Below are positions 43,901 to 53,593 of a DNA stretch of 64,000 nucleotides, piece by piece; position 1 is the stretch's first letter; the number at the start of each line of letters is the position of its first letter. This DNA comes from Bartonella machadoae. GTDB lineage: Bacteria; Pseudomonadota; Alphaproteobacteria; Rhizobiales; Rhizobiaceae. The DNA lies in NCBI RefSeq assembly GCF_022559585.1, contig NZ_CP087114.1, positions 1,157,095 to 1,221,094 on the forward strand, written 5' to 3'. Position numbers and translations under genes: made by a program. Below the pieces are notes generated by a model. That model was given only the letters and a program-made list of their open reading frames with translations, was not told where the DNA came from and searched no databases.

Positions 43901-45506
43901 TTTTTTCTTGAAGATTTTCATTAATTTGCAAGACATGGGACTCTAAGAAATGACCAAGTTTTTCAGCATTATCTTCGAGTATTTGACTACGAGAAATAAA
44001 GGATTCGATGATAGAATCACTGTGTTCTTTAAGAGAAAGATCAACAGTTGCTAAACGGTTTTCAAAAGCTCGAATTGCTTCTGAAGTGATGTTATCAAAT
44101 TTAGAAGAGAGATTGTATGCCTTCTCATCGAGTTGTATGATTTTTTCATCAAAATTTTGCAAAAATTGATTATTACGATTAATAATGGATTCATCGAGCG
44201 TTTTAAATTTTTCACCAACATTTTGGAAAGTCTGCTCTGTTGCAGTTTGTATATGCGCTGCAATGTTAGCGATATGCCTTTCAGCTTTAACTGCTGTTTC
44301 ATTAAAAGTTTTTTCTATTTGTTTTTCATTGTTATCAAAACGTTCTGAAAAACCATCAAAGTTCTTTTCTAATTCGTGAAAGAGCGCCGTGTTTTTTTGC
44401 TGGATTTGCGTTGTGGTTTCGTTAAATTTTTCAACGAGTTGATGTGTTACGCCATCACCTGCATAGGAGAGTTTTGCAACAAGATCTTCTCCCTGTTTTT
44501 GTAAAGTCTGGGAAAGAGTTTGCGCAAGTTTTTCAACATTGGTGACAATTTTAGAGGTCACTAAGCCAAATTCATCACTCAGTTGTTCTTGTGTTCCTTT
44601 AATTGTTGATTGTACGCGGTCAGCATGATTCAAAATGGCTATACGTTCATTGCTCAATTCTTTAATCAATGTGTGAATGCGTGATTCATTCTCAGCATAG
44701 GCTTGTTCTAGATTATGGACTTCTCCTTGTATAATTGCTTCAAGTTCAACAGCACGCCCAAGGGTTCGTTCGATTCCCTCATTCATGGCAGCTACTTCTT
44801 CACGGATGGTTTGCCCTATAGCAAGAGCTTGTTTTTCAGAGATATGTTGTGGCTCACTAAGGCGCTGTGCTGCGTTTGTCATAAGAAGAGCGATATTATG
44901 CAATTCATTTGAGCGTTTTGTTAATTGAGCAATCCCCCAAGAGATAAGAATAGGGATCGCTGTTCCGGCTGCGACTGCTAGTCCTACTGGAGATGTTATA
45001 AAGGTAGTGATATTCGATAAGGAATTGAGCCCAGCAGGGGCTAGTTTATGAGCAACAAAAGCACCTCCTGTTGCCCATAGAGCACTGAGCGCTGTTGTAC
45101 ACCAATAAATTCTGGAGGTAGAGCGCTGTTTTAATAAGTTAAAATTTGCAGGGGCTGTTATATCATCGTTAGCAGGAAAAAGTTTTGTGGACAGTAATGT
45201 CTTATGATCAGTTCCACCTAAAATATCAGGTTTAGGTTGCGAGGCAAAAAGCTGTTCAACGACGGATTCATCAATCACAGCGTTATCATGAATATTGGAG
45301 ACAAGAGTTGAAGTACCATTTTCAGCAAAAATTTCTTCTTCTGCCATTGCGATTTTTTGAATTAATTCATCTACATTAACGACATTTTCAGAATTGTCAG
45401 ATGATATTCCTTCAATTGCAGAGTCATCAAAATCAAAGTTCATAGCTTTTGAGAGAGCTTCTTCAACTTCAATGTCAAATGTTTGTAACTTGGTTCTGCG
45501 TGCCAT
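40944..45506 (-). CDS. Giant membrane-anchored coiled-coil protein
   Basis: 1520 residues. N-terminal acidic region (about 1-110), two membrane segments at about 132-155 (YWCTTALSALWATGGAFVAHKL) and 168-195 (SPVGLAVAAGTAIPILISWGIAQL), then more than 1000 residues of near-continuous helical repeats rich in Gln/Asn/Glu/Thr (apolipoprotein- or kinesin-like in composition). The compact C-terminus (about 1400-1520, NMFEMIKKKYMNDVDFKRSVNQYI) looks conserved. Large rhizobial paralogues are annotated only as coiled-coil or kinesin-like proteins. A structural role in envelope or polar organisation is plausible but unproven. It ends at an intrinsic terminator. Confidence 0.85.
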   Translation of the reverse strand: MARRTKLQTFDIEVEEALSKAMNFDFDDSAIEGISSDNSENVVNVDELIQKIAMAEEEIFAENGTSTLVSNIHDNAVIDESVVEQLFASQPKPDILGGTDHKTLLSTKLFPANDDITAPANFNLLKQRSTSRIYWCTTALSALWATGGAFVAHKLAPAGLNSLSNITTFITSPVGLAVAAGTAIPILISWGIAQLTKRSNELHNIALLMTNAAQRLSEPQHISEKQALAIGQTIREEVAAMNEGIERTLGRAVELEAIIQGEVHNLEQAYAENESRIHTLIKELSNERIAILNHADRVQSTIKGTQEQLSDEFGLVTSKIVTNVEKLAQTLSQTLQKQGEDLVAKLSYAGDGVTHQLVEKFNETTTQIQQKNTALFHELEKNFDGFSERFDNNEKQIEKTFNETAVKAERHIANIAAHIQTATEQTFQNVGEKFKTLDESIINRNNQFLQNFDEKIIQLDEKAYNLSSKFDNITSEAIRAFENRLATVDLSLKEHSDSIIESFISRSQILEDNAEKLGHFLESHVLQINENLQEKTTDITEAFTNGHEIILSAIDKSKERLREEIQHVDSAIVGIIQERSKDFKLQLSDQRELMADMLDKEKNKIADTLKNQIDILTQNTSSLGQVLVDNMQIVDQHAENHVANIVQSTEKLQEVIVQSCNTTKEALEAQARNIDIRADALRDSLAINSFSLNEVLADQARTLEQRMETIHNLIEKSDIRVDVALKKQIDLVENAITTNNKTITETVQSHIKNLENHGEILRNTLSQSSGTFFETLDTRIESFDTNLEIRAHKIFEHATTLEETLSEKLGQVCETIAMQTSALEERSDTLKTSIMLNNEHSQIIQQALETNIDKMRLTLEDSVNNITDNLHNKITKASDILSSTGEQIISSVTDVALKAENVFLESGNRIVSNVKQTVYDTSEKVLSVLSEQTAHTVEAFTTASQNAQALLNETIHTSTTAIEQVLSERCNVLHHSMQNLKNNLGYQLSDVSNRLEEVENQTATQISGHVEKITELTNHLNQAAQSTTESIGYLTEHIGEKLSLSTQDVEQRIYAHSESLVNSLTQTNSETLQAVTAVKEDLVNNVSSLLKQLNQSVYSFHENSNVLLSAVQNIDGQFNETANNFFHNTQQVTEHLSASNQALNNNVEILQGLSQNTFEQIGHITSSFGEHAKTLSETVHVLEQSEKSLNITLEEKHNTLSALSDALVAKSNEINQLIAHYEDVLSLALERTDKNARNSTHSLQQSLNQMINEASTRFSGAAEDIRRSADEIRLELSQINNDIHESVQKIPATTKETTQTIRAALNEQIIVLKDLANIVQKADLKNTNERLISALPTSSTLQRNGSITPDAIKKIVPPKPILQQEQSKKKQNKWVSNLLERASREETWHDEYPDDAVFTAVQTKPRPANVSLNSLATGILQAINHDAVVDLWNHYQRGQKNIITERLYTVNGRNMFEMIKKKYMNDVDFKRSVNQYIADFEKLLREVSHGSGFSHSVRKYLISDTGKVYTMLAHASGRIQ

Positions 45507-46195
45507 ACTCGCCTCGTACTCTTACAGATGGAAAAGGGATACATTCTCCTCCAGAAATGCCTACATACTAACCATTAATTATTTAGAAAGGAATATGCCT
45601 TAGGCAAAATTTTAAAAACTTATCAAGATAAAGTTAATGCGGTTTCTTTAACCCATTCTAATATGATATAAAACATAATAAAAACAACATATTATTATTA
45701 TCATAATAAAAATAAAAATGCTGTTTACAACTTTCGTTTATTGGAAGCATCATGGGGATTTTGTATTGGAGTAAGGGCAATTTAATGAGAGTTATGCACA
45801 ATATGGAAAGAAATCTGCGGTGTGTAGAGGTCTCTTATCATATTTTATAAAGTGATCATTGCATTGAGTCTGCTCCCCTGACCATTTCTATTGAGTCTCA
45901 ATGAAGAGGAATAAGCCTCTATTATTTCAACACTGTACGTTGTGCATTTAAAAGATATTGGCAAAATCTTAGTATGCAAAAAATGTCCTTTTTTATAAGG
46001 GAAAGAGTGCAATAATTTCGTATGTACTGAGAGGTATTCGTAAACTATTATATTTCAGTTGTCTTGAATCATGTTTGTTGAATATTAAGTTATCTTTTGC
46101 TAAATTTTGAAGCTCCTACGTTGACAATTGGATATTTTTCAGTCGATATGCGTGCACGAGTATTTTATGCAATTCAAGATAAAGGTGTAAGAAAA
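45507..46195. other. Gene-free region upstream of hfq
   Basis: About 690 bp. No supported coding frame. The in-frame extension upstream of the hfq ATG (to 46097) is not conserved in character and is rejected. Confidence 0.5.
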
Positions 46196-46435
46196 ATGGC
46201 AGAACGATCACAACACCTGCAAGATGTATTTTTAAATACAGTGCGCAAGCAAAAAATTTCTCTTACAATTTTTCTTGTAAATGGCGTTAAATTAACGGGT
46301 ATTGTAACCTCGTTTGATAGTTTTTGTGTTCTTTTGCGTCGTGATGGACATGCACAATTGGTTTATAAGCATGCTATTTCTACAATTATGCCCGGACAGC
46401 CTGTACAAATGTTTGAAGGTGAAAGTTCGGAATAA
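46196..46435 (+). CDS. hfq: RNA chaperone Hfq
   Basis: 79 residues from the ATG at 46196 ([20 protein letters not shown]), the usual alphaproteobacterial length. Sm1 motif in [25 protein letters not shown]; Sm2 motif YKHAIST (the family's KHA triad). It pairs small RNAs with mRNAs and is followed by hflX as in most proteobacteria. Relevant here because the prophage carries candidate regulatory RNA leaders. Confidence 0.96.
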   Translation: MAERSQHLQDVFLNTVRKQKISLTIFLVNGVKLTGIVTSFDSFCVLLRRDGHAQLVYKHAISTIMPGQPVQMFEGESSE

Positions 46436-46492
46436 ACAAATCACTTTAAATTTTAGACCTCTGATCCCATTTTATAAAGTGCTGAGATCATC

Positions 46493-47833
46493 ATGATAAA
46501 TGAAAATGAGAGATTAGGAGGGTTTTCTTCACAGATTGAAAAACAAGTGCGCGCGCTTGTTCTGGTGCCAGTTTTTCGAAAAAACAGTGAGAATGATGCA
46601 AGGATTCGATCAGTCTCTTCTCGAGTCGAAGAGGCATTGGGGTTAGCGTGTGCTATAAGGTTGAAAGTTGTTCATTATGAAGTCGTGCATATCTTTACGC
46701 TCCGTCCGGCAACATTATTTGGAAAGGGTAAAGTAGATGAACTTACCCATTATATAAGTGAAGAGGATATTGCGCTTACAGTTGTAGATTATTTTTTAAC
46801 ACCAGTGCAGCAACGTAATTTAGAAAAATTATGGAATTGTAAAGTTATTGATAGGACGGCTTTGATTCTTGAAATTTTTGGAGATCGTGCACGGACAAAA
46901 GAAGGGGTTTTGCAAGTCGAATTGGCGCATTTGTCTTATCAGAAAAGCAGGCTCGTGCGTAGTTGGACACACTTGGAAAGACAACGTGGTGGAGGTGGTT
47001 TTTTAGGTGGTCCTGGTGAAACGCAAATTGAAGCGGATAGGCGTGTTTTGCAAGAAAAGATTATTCGTATCAAACGCGAATTAGAAACAGTGATAAAAAC
47101 ACGGGCTCTTCATAGAGAAAAGAGAAAAAAAACATCTCATCCTGTTGTTGCATTAGTAGGGTATACCAATGCAGGAAAATCAACTCTTTTTAATCATTTA
47201 AGCGGTGCAAATGTCCTAGCAAAGGATATGTTGTTTGCAACGCTTGATCCCACTTTGCGTAAGGTTATTCTTCCTCATGGAAAAGCTATCCTTTTATCTG
47301 ATACTGTAGGTTTTATCTCTAACTTACCAACGCACTTGATTGCAGCTTTTAGAGCAACCCTTGAAGAAGTGGTTGAAGCTGATCTCATTCTTCATGTGAG
47401 AGATATGTCAGATCTTGATCATCGTGCGCACGCTCAAGATGTTTTAGACGTGCTTTCAAGTCTTGGTATCGATATTGATGATACAGAGCATATCCTAGAA
47501 GTTTGGAATAAAATTGATTTATTGGATGAACATGCATTGAGGGTTTTGCAAACAAGCATGAAAACGCGATTAAATCCTGCAGTCATGGTATCGGCGCTCA
47601 TGAGTGATGGACTTGATCAATTATTAACGGCAATTGAAAAGCGAATTTTTGGAAAACTGCAAAATGTTGAATGTCTTTTACGACCTCACGAAATGTCACT
47701 GATTGATTGGTTTTATGCAAATTCTGGTGAAATAAGGCAAGAAGGGCATGAGGATGGGTCAGTGACCATTAGAGCAGTTATTACCTCTGAAGCAAAAAAA
47801 CAGCTAGATTCTATCAAGCAAAGTATGAATTAA
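46493..47833 (+). CDS. hflX: Ribosome-associated GTPase HflX
   Basis: 446 residues. N-terminal HflX domain with GKGKVDELTHYI; the glycine-rich RQRGGGGFLGGPGETQIEADRR segment; then the GTPase: G1 GYTNAGKST (about 223-231), G3 DTVGF, G4 NKID. HflX splits stalled 70S ribosomes, including after heat stress. 57 bp after hfq and probably co-transcribed. Confidence 0.95.
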   Translation: MINENERLGGFSSQIEKQVRALVLVPVFRKNSENDARIRSVSSRVEEALGLACAIRLKVVHYEVVHIFTLRPATLFGKGKVDELTHYISEEDIALTVVDYFLTPVQQRNLEKLWNCKVIDRTALILEIFGDRARTKEGVLQVELAHLSYQKSRLVRSWTHLERQRGGGGFLGGPGETQIEADRRVLQEKIIRIKRELETVIKTRALHREKRKKTSHPVVALVGYTNAGKSTLFNHLSGANVLAKDMLFATLDPTLRKVILPHGKAILLSDTVGFISNLPTHLIAAFRATLEEVVEADLILHVRDMSDLDHRAHAQDVLDVLSSLGIDIDDTEHILEVWNKIDLLDEHALRVLQTSMKTRLNPAVMVSALMSDGLDQLLTAIEKRIFGKLQNVECLLRPHEMSLIDWFYANSGEIRQEGHEDGSVTIRAVITSEAKKQLDSIKQSMN

Positions 47834-47973
47834 ATTTTTTGAGATATTTTTCTCTCTTTTTTATTAATTGTTACGTTTTTCTTATCGCAGAATAATATGA
47901 CGTAAAATTAAGAGGATAGTTACTACTTTCTCTTAATAAAAAAATATGAAGTATTTTACTGGTTGAAATAAAA

Positions 47974-49752
47974 ATGAGTCTTAAAGGTAAGAAAAGACTG
48001 TTTGTACACACGGTCATACGCAATATTTTTGTCGTTTTGCTGTTAGCGGCGTTGTGTACATTTTCCATTTGGATGTATTACTTCATTCAGCCACGGATAT
48101 ATCGAGCAAGCTTGACTTTTTCATTCTCTGATTCTGTAGGAAAGCCATTACCAACGGATAAACAAAACAATATCCTTGCCTTGCTCTTTTCACAGCCTAT
48201 GTTTCTAAGGAATTCAAGCTTACAGAGTTTTTCTTCAGATTCTGCTCAGCAGCAAGGTTTTCATGACAATATTCGTTTATCTCGTAATGGCGATTTTATC
48301 AATCTTGCTTTTGAAGCGGAAACTTCTCAAGCTGCCCAGCATGGATTGGAAACTTGGTTTTCTGCATTTTCACAAGCAATTATAGAACAGAAAAAAAAAT
48401 CATTGCTCATGCAACAGCAGGTTGGTCAACAATATGGTAAGACTGAGATATCTCATATCGTGCAGGAATTTTACGCATCTGTTGATTCTTTTATTTATGA
48501 CAATGTAAGGAAAAAAGAGCTTCATGATCTTTCTATACAATTAACACAAGCCGCTTTAAAACGTATTCATTTAACAAGTTTAAATTCAACTATTAATATG
48601 ATGCGCGAAAATGGACAGTCTTTATTGTCTTTATCCTTTATTACAGATAATGCGATGGTTTCTGCACTAGAATCTAAGCGTGACCTTTTGGAAACACAAA
48701 GAGCGCATATGGTTGCGCAATTAGGGTGGACACATCCTCAAATTAAGGCAATGACGGCAGAATTAGAGGTGATTTCTCATCAGTTAGAGAATAAAATTTT
48801 ACAGATTATTCATCAAGTTCATTCAGATGAGGTTATTGCAACGGAATTTGAAAAACAGCTCAAAAAAAGAATGAGCTTTTTTGTAAAAGATCAGTCTCAA
48901 TCTTTGAAACAAATGTTTGATGAGCTTGAAAATAAAATAACAACAGTTATGGATGCGCAAAATAAAGGGATGAACAAAACCTCTTCTTTGTTGCAGAATA
49001 TAAAGATTCACGTCGTTGCACCAACAACAGTTGTTCCTCTTTCTTTTATGGAGCTTTATGGAAAAAGTGTTATTATTAGCCTCTTTGCGAGCTTAATTAC
49101 TTTGTTAGGCGGAATGTTGTTTTTTTATCGACGCTCTGAAATAAAATCTGAAATAAAAAAAGATCAACCAGAAGAAGATCATCTTAAAAATAATGAAGGC
49201 GCTTTAATCTCTAAGAAAATAAAAAATTTTGAATCTTTTATTACAATAGAAGGATTGTCCGATTTTTTGCAACGTCGTACTTCAACAGTTATTTCCATAA
49301 TTGGAACAGAAGCGGCAAGAACGGCAGCAAAACTGTCTTTACATCTTATAAAAGAACGCAAAACAATTTTATTGGTAGATATTTCTGGTCAACAAATAGA
49401 GAAAGTTATTGGTCCCCATCGCGGAATGAGTGATATTTTAACGAAAAATGCCCAGTTGCATGATGTTATTTATCGCGATTATGATACCGGCGTTGATATT
49501 CTTCCTCAAGGGTTAACAAGTGCTGTTTGTGCACAAAATTTTTCAAATGAGATTCCTCATCTCTTACAAGAATTTAAAAAAGAGTATGATTTTATTATTT
49601 TAGAAATGGCGAGTGAACCCAAATATGGATTTGATCAATTTGCGGAGCTCACAGACTATTATATTTGTAGTCTTGCTCTTAACGAACAGGATTGGATGAT
49701 GCAAATGGTGGATAAGTTTCCAAAAACTGTTTATCGTGTGGTTGCGTCGTAA
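47974..49752 (+). CDS. Wzz/BY-kinase-like polysaccharide co-polymerase, kinase motifs missing
   Basis: 592 residues. N-terminal membrane helix (about 16-38: IFVVLLLAALCTFSIWMYYF), periplasmic coiled-coil chain-length-determinant region, second membrane helix near 355-380 (VIISLFASLITLLGGMLFFY). A cytoplasmic C-terminal domain follows, with the BY-kinase fold pattern (VISIIGTEAARTAAKLSLHL, ILLVDIS, RGMSDILTKNAQLHDVI, DYDTGVDILPQG, EYDFIILEMAS). The P-loop position reads GTEAARTAAK instead of GxxxGKT, so ATP binding is doubtful. No polysaccharide genes are adjacent. Possibly a structural remnant of an ExoP-like protein. Confidence 0.8.
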   Translation: MSLKGKKRLFVHTVIRNIFVVLLLAALCTFSIWMYYFIQPRIYRASLTFSFSDSVGKPLPTDKQNNILALLFSQPMFLRNSSLQSFSSDSAQQQGFHDNIRLSRNGDFINLAFEAETSQAAQHGLETWFSAFSQAIIEQKKKSLLMQQQVGQQYGKTEISHIVQEFYASVDSFIYDNVRKKELHDLSIQLTQAALKRIHLTSLNSTINMMRENGQSLLSLSFITDNAMVSALESKRDLLETQRAHMVAQLGWTHPQIKAMTAELEVISHQLENKILQIIHQVHSDEVIATEFEKQLKKRMSFFVKDQSQSLKQMFDELENKITTVMDAQNKGMNKTSSLLQNIKIHVVAPTTVVPLSFMELYGKSVIISLFASLITLLGGMLFFYRRSEIKSEIKKDQPEEDHLKNNEGALISKKIKNFESFITIEGLSDFLQRRTSTVISIIGTEAARTAAKLSLHLIKERKTILLVDISGQQIEKVIGPHRGMSDILTKNAQLHDVIYRDYDTGVDILPQGLTSAVCAQNFSNEIPHLLQEFKKEYDFIILEMASEPKYGFDQFAELTDYYICSLALNEQDWMMQMVDKFPKTVYRVVAS

Positions 49753-49895
49753 ATGTCGTAAGCTACGAATGACACGTTTTAATGCTGTGCTTGTCTTCTC
49801 ATAAAGTTGTAGTACATATTAAAAATACTAAGATTGATAATGTTTAGATTTTGAAATGAATTGTGTGGTTGGAGAGAAACGTGGGGCAATTAGAG

Positions 49896-50972
49896 ATGAC
49901 AGTAAAAAAATTGAACGATAGTATTTTAACATCATTGCAAAAGAAAAATCGAAAACAAATTCAGGTGTGGCTTTATTCTATTTTGTTGTTGTGTTTGGCT
50001 ATTGTTTTAGTGGGCGGGGCTACCCGTTTGACAGGATCAGGGCTATCTATAACAGAGTGGAAGCCAATTCATGGTGTCATTCCACCGATTGGTGTAGAAC
50101 AATGGCAGGAGGAATTTTTAAAATATCAACAGATAGCGCAATATAAGCTCCTTAATCGCGATATGACATTGAGTGCTTTTAAGACCATTTTCTGGTGGGA
50201 ATGGGCTCATCGTGTTCTTGGGCGTCTAGTTGGTCTTGTGGCTTTATTCGGTCTTATTTGGTTTTGGGTGACAAAACGTATTGAAAAAAATATTTTGTTT
50301 CAGCTTGCCGTTGTACCAATTCTTATTGCTCTTCAAGGCTTTATTGGTTGGTGGATGGTGGCTTCAGGCATTGGTCAGAGTAATTTGACAAGTGTCAGCC
50401 AATATCGTTTGGCATTTCATCTTATAACAGCGTGTTTTGTTATTATTTTTGTTACTTATTTAGCACGAGGACTCGCGCATTATTCAGAAAAACCAGCAAA
50501 TCAAAAGGTTCAGTCTTTTGCTGGTTGGCTTGTTATCCTCATTTTAATTGAGATTTATCTGGGTGCTTTGGTAGCAGGGCTCCATGCTGGAAAAGTTTAT
50601 AACACATGGCCCCTTATGGATGGTCAGATCGTTCCTGATGGATTATTGCAGCATAATCCTGTTTGGATCAATTTCTTTGAAAATCCTTTGACTGTTCAAT
50701 TTATTCACCGTTTTTTTGCTTATTTTTTATTTATTACAGCAGTTATTCATACTTTATATGTGCAAAGGAATGTTCCTCATTCAACCCATTCTCGTCGTGC
50801 GTTTGTTCTATGTATTATGATAACCATTCAAGCAATGTTGGGTGTTCTCACATTATTACATGAAGTCCCCATAAGCTTAGGGCTTGTTCACCAAAGTGTT
50901 GCCTTAGGTGTATTGTGTTTTTCAGTTGCACATTGGCGTGCAACAAAAGGGGCATATCCTGTTGTTGAATGA
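49896..50972 (+). CDS. ctaA: Heme A synthase CtaA
   Basis: 358 residues from the ATG at 49896; a GTG at 49881 with GGAGAG upstream would add five. Eight-helix membrane protein that oxidises the C8 methyl of heme O to make heme A for cytochrome aa3. Signatures: VGGATRLTGSGLSITEW, the first heme-ligand pair around WEWAHRVLGR and FHLITACF, and the second around VQFIHRFFAYFLF and LVHQSVALGV. Conserved GLHAGKVYNTWPLMDG loop. Confidence 0.95.
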   Translation: MTVKKLNDSILTSLQKKNRKQIQVWLYSILLLCLAIVLVGGATRLTGSGLSITEWKPIHGVIPPIGVEQWQEEFLKYQQIAQYKLLNRDMTLSAFKTIFWWEWAHRVLGRLVGLVALFGLIWFWVTKRIEKNILFQLAVVPILIALQGFIGWWMVASGIGQSNLTSVSQYRLAFHLITACFVIIFVTYLARGLAHYSEKPANQKVQSFAGWLVILILIEIYLGALVAGLHAGKVYNTWPLMDGQIVPDGLLQHNPVWINFFENPLTVQFIHRFFAYFLFITAVIHTLYVQRNVPHSTHSRRAFVLCIMITIQAMLGVLTLLHEVPISLGLVHQSVALGVLCFSVAHWRATKGAYPVVE

Positions 50973-50992
50973 AATTTGTCTCCAGAGAAGTT

Positions 50993-51928
50993 TTAATACT
51001 CTGAAAGCATGAGGTTGAGATTTTGAACCGCAGCTGCAGCCGCACCTTTTCCTAAATTATCTAACAGAGCACAGAGGTTGAAAATTCCTTCATGTTCATT
51101 GCCAAACACAAATAGTTTCATTCCATCTTTATGTGCTAAACATTCAGGATTGAGTTTAGTAAGAGCCTCTGTTTCCTCTTGTGAGGCAACAGATATAATG
51201 TTTTGTCCACTGTAATGGTTTTCAAGAATCTCACGTAAATCAGAACAATTTACTGATTTTGTCAATAGATGGCGATGAAGTGGAATATTTACAATCATTC
51301 CTTGAGGAAAACGACCAACACTTGGTAAAAAAATGGGGGTGTGATTGATTTGTCCATAGGTTTTAATTTCTGGCACATGTTTGTGTTCAAGATTGAGACC
51401 ATAGATAAAATAATTGTCCAAAACTTCATTTTGATGAGATTGGTTTTCCATTTGTGCAATTAATTGTTTTCCACCACCCGTATAGCCGGATATTGCGTTA
51501 ATTGATATAGGATAATAAGCATCGAGCAGGCCTGCTTCACGGAGTGGCCGAATCAAGCTAATTGCGCCGGTAGGATAACAGCCAGGATTGCTTACATAAT
51601 GAGCGGCTTGGATACGTTCTTTTTGTCCTGCAGTCATTTCAGGGAAACCGTAGACCCAATTTGGTGCAACACGGTGGGCTGTTGAGCTATCAATAATTCT
51701 AATTTTTTTATTATTTTTAAGCCAATGAACTGTCTCGCGTGCGGCATCATCTGGAAGACATAAGATAGCAATGTCAGTTTGATCAAGACAGTCTCGCCGA
51801 ATATTAATGTTATGTCGCTGTGTATGATCAAGAGAGAGTAACTGAAAATCTACACGCTCGGCTAATCGTTTTTGTATTTGTAATCCGGTGGTTCCATGTT
51901 CACCATCAATAAAAACTTTCGTTACCAT
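50993..51928 (-). CDS. argC: N-acetyl-gamma-glutamyl-phosphate reductase (type 2 ArgC)
   Basis: 311 residues, the short type 2 form. NADP-binding start VFIDGEHGTTGLQI, catalytic Cys in VSNPGCYPTGAISLIRPL (about residue 115), and FLPSVGRFPQGMIVNIPLH. Third step of ornithine/arginine synthesis. No other arg gene is in the window. Convergent with ctaA, 20 bp apart. Confidence 0.93.
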   Translation of the reverse strand: MVTKVFIDGEHGTTGLQIQKRLAERVDFQLLSLDHTQRHNINIRRDCLDQTDIAILCLPDDAARETVHWLKNNKKIRIIDSSTAHRVAPNWVYGFPEMTAGQKERIQAAHYVSNPGCYPTGAISLIRPLREAGLLDAYYPISINAISGYTGGGKQLIAQMENQSHQNEVLDNYFIYGLNLEHKHVPEIKTYGQINHTPIFLPSVGRFPQGMIVNIPLHRHLLTKSVNCSDLREILENHYSGQNIISVASQEETEALTKLNPECLAHKDGMKLFVFGNEHEGIFNLCALLDNLGKGAAAAAVQNLNLMLSEY

Positions 51929-52266
51929 TCTCTTTGCCTATTTTCCTTGAATTAATTTTTTTTGTCGTATTCTTCTTCTCCTATTATCAATTGTTTTAAA
52001 TTATTACCAATTTAAATGATAGTCATTAAATTATTGAATTTCCTAAGATTATAGATCTTTTTGTTTATAAAAATATGAGAGGGAAGAAAAAACTTGTCTC
52101 TGTTTTGCTTCTTTTTGTGGGGAAGATGTCTTTTTGTTTATAGATCAAAGAAATAAAGTAAATGTTTGCATCATTTTTAGATGAAAGTGGATGAAAATAT
52201 TTGGTTTGCACGGTTTGCTGTGTTATCGTTTAAATACTTTATTTTTTAATGTTAGGAATGTGTTTT
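51929..52266. other. Intergenic region between divergent argC and glyA
   Basis: About 340 bp. It holds an AT palindrome, TTTAAAT and ATTTAAA around 51995-52018, of unknown meaning. No gene and no recognised riboswitch. Confidence 0.45.
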
Positions 52267-53580
52267 ATGATTCAACAAGAAAACGACACACAAAAGCGCT
52301 TTTTTAATGATAAATTACAGATTGCTGATGGTGCAATCTTTGAGGCAATTAGGGGAGAATTTGAGCGTCAACAACATGAGATTGAGTTGATTGCTTCAGA
52401 AAATATTGTTTCAAGAGCGGTTCTTGAAGCACAAGGGTCAGTCTTAACCAATAAATATGCGGAAGGTTATCCAAGAAAGCGCTATTACGGTGGTTGTCAG
52501 TTTGTTGATGTTGTTGAAGACTTAGCAATTGAACGCGCAAAACAGCTTTTCGGTGCTGCTTTTGCGAATGTTCAGCCTAATTCTGGTAGTCAGATGAATC
52601 AAGCCGTCTTTTTAGCTTTACTCCAGCCGGGTGATACATTTATGGGGTTGGATTTAAATGCTGGTGGTCACCTCACACATGGTTCACCGGTCAATATGTC
52701 AGGAAAATGGTTTGATGTTGTTTCCTATGGCGTGCGTCCAGAAGATCAAATTCTTGATATGGAGGAAGTTGAACGACTTGCAAAAGAACGCAAACCAAAG
52801 CTTATTATCGCAGGTGGTTCATCTTATCCTCGTCTATGGGATTGGAAAAAATTCCGTGAAATTGCAGATGAAATCGGTGCTTATTTCCTCGTTGATATGT
52901 CTCATATTGCTGGTTTGGTTGCTGGTGGTGTTCATCCTTCTCCTGTTCCGCATGCGCATATTGTAACGACGACAACACATAAATCGCTACGAGGTCCGCG
53001 TGGGGGATTGATATTAACAAATGATGAGTCTTTAGCCAAAAAAATGAATTCAGCGATTTTTCCAGGTCTTCAAGGTGGTCCTTTAATGCATGTGATTGCG
53101 GCTAAGGCGGTTGCATTTGAAGAGGCTTTGCATCCTTCTTTTAAAAGTTACAGCGCTCATGTTGTTGCCAATGCAAAAGCTTTAGCAAAAACATTACAGA
53201 GCAATGGTTTTGATATTGTTTCTGGTGGGACAGACAACCATTTACTGTTGGTTGATTTACGCTCCAAGAATGTGACAGGAAAACGTGCTGAATTGGCTTT
53301 GGGAAGGGCGCATATTACTTGTAATAAAAATGGTGTTCCTTTTGATCCTGAAACTCCCTCTATAACATCAGGAATTCGTTTGGGGTCACCTGCTGCGACG
53401 ACACGTGGTTTTTCAGAAAAAGAGTTTATTCAAGTTGGCGAACTTATTTCAGAAGTTCTTGATGGTCTTAAAGGATCAAAAGGTGATGAAGAAAATCATG
53501 CAGTTGAAATGGCTGTTAAGGAAAAGGTAAGAGACATAACCAATAAATTTCCTCTTTATTCTTATCTTACTGCTTGTTAA
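52267..53580 (+). CDS. glyA: Serine hydroxymethyltransferase
   Basis: 437 residues from the ATG at 52267, with AGGA upstream. PLP enzyme interconverting serine and glycine with tetrahydrofolate. The PLP lysine is in [17 protein letters not shown] (about residue 240); other signatures are [25 protein letters not shown] and [11 protein letters not shown]. First of the glyA-nrdR-ribD-ribE-ribH-nusB order typical of Rhizobiales. Confidence 0.97.
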   Translation: MIQQENDTQKRFFNDKLQIADGAIFEAIRGEFERQQHEIELIASENIVSRAVLEAQGSVLTNKYAEGYPRKRYYGGCQFVDVVEDLAIERAKQLFGAAFANVQPNSGSQMNQAVFLALLQPGDTFMGLDLNAGGHLTHGSPVNMSGKWFDVVSYGVRPEDQILDMEEVERLAKERKPKLIIAGGSSYPRLWDWKKFREIADEIGAYFLVDMSHIAGLVAGGVHPSPVPHAHIVTTTTHKSLRGPRGGLILTNDESLAKKMNSAIFPGLQGGPLMHVIAAKAVAFEEALHPSFKSYSAHVVANAKALAKTLQSNGFDIVSGGTDNHLLLVDLRSKNVTGKRAELALGRAHITCNKNGVPFDPETPSITSGIRLGSPAATTRGFSEKEFIQVGELISEVLDGLKGSKGDEENHAVEMAVKEKVRDITNKFPLYSYLTAC

Positions 53581-53593
53581 GGATACAAAAAGG

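Noticed and set aside
46097..46195. N-terminal extension of Hfq
   Set aside because: Hfq of 79 residues from 46196 matches the family; the upstream frame has no Hfq similarity.
51929..52266. Glycine riboswitch upstream of glyA
   Set aside because: I see no glycine-aptamer-like paired helices; the region is AT-rich with only one AT palindrome.
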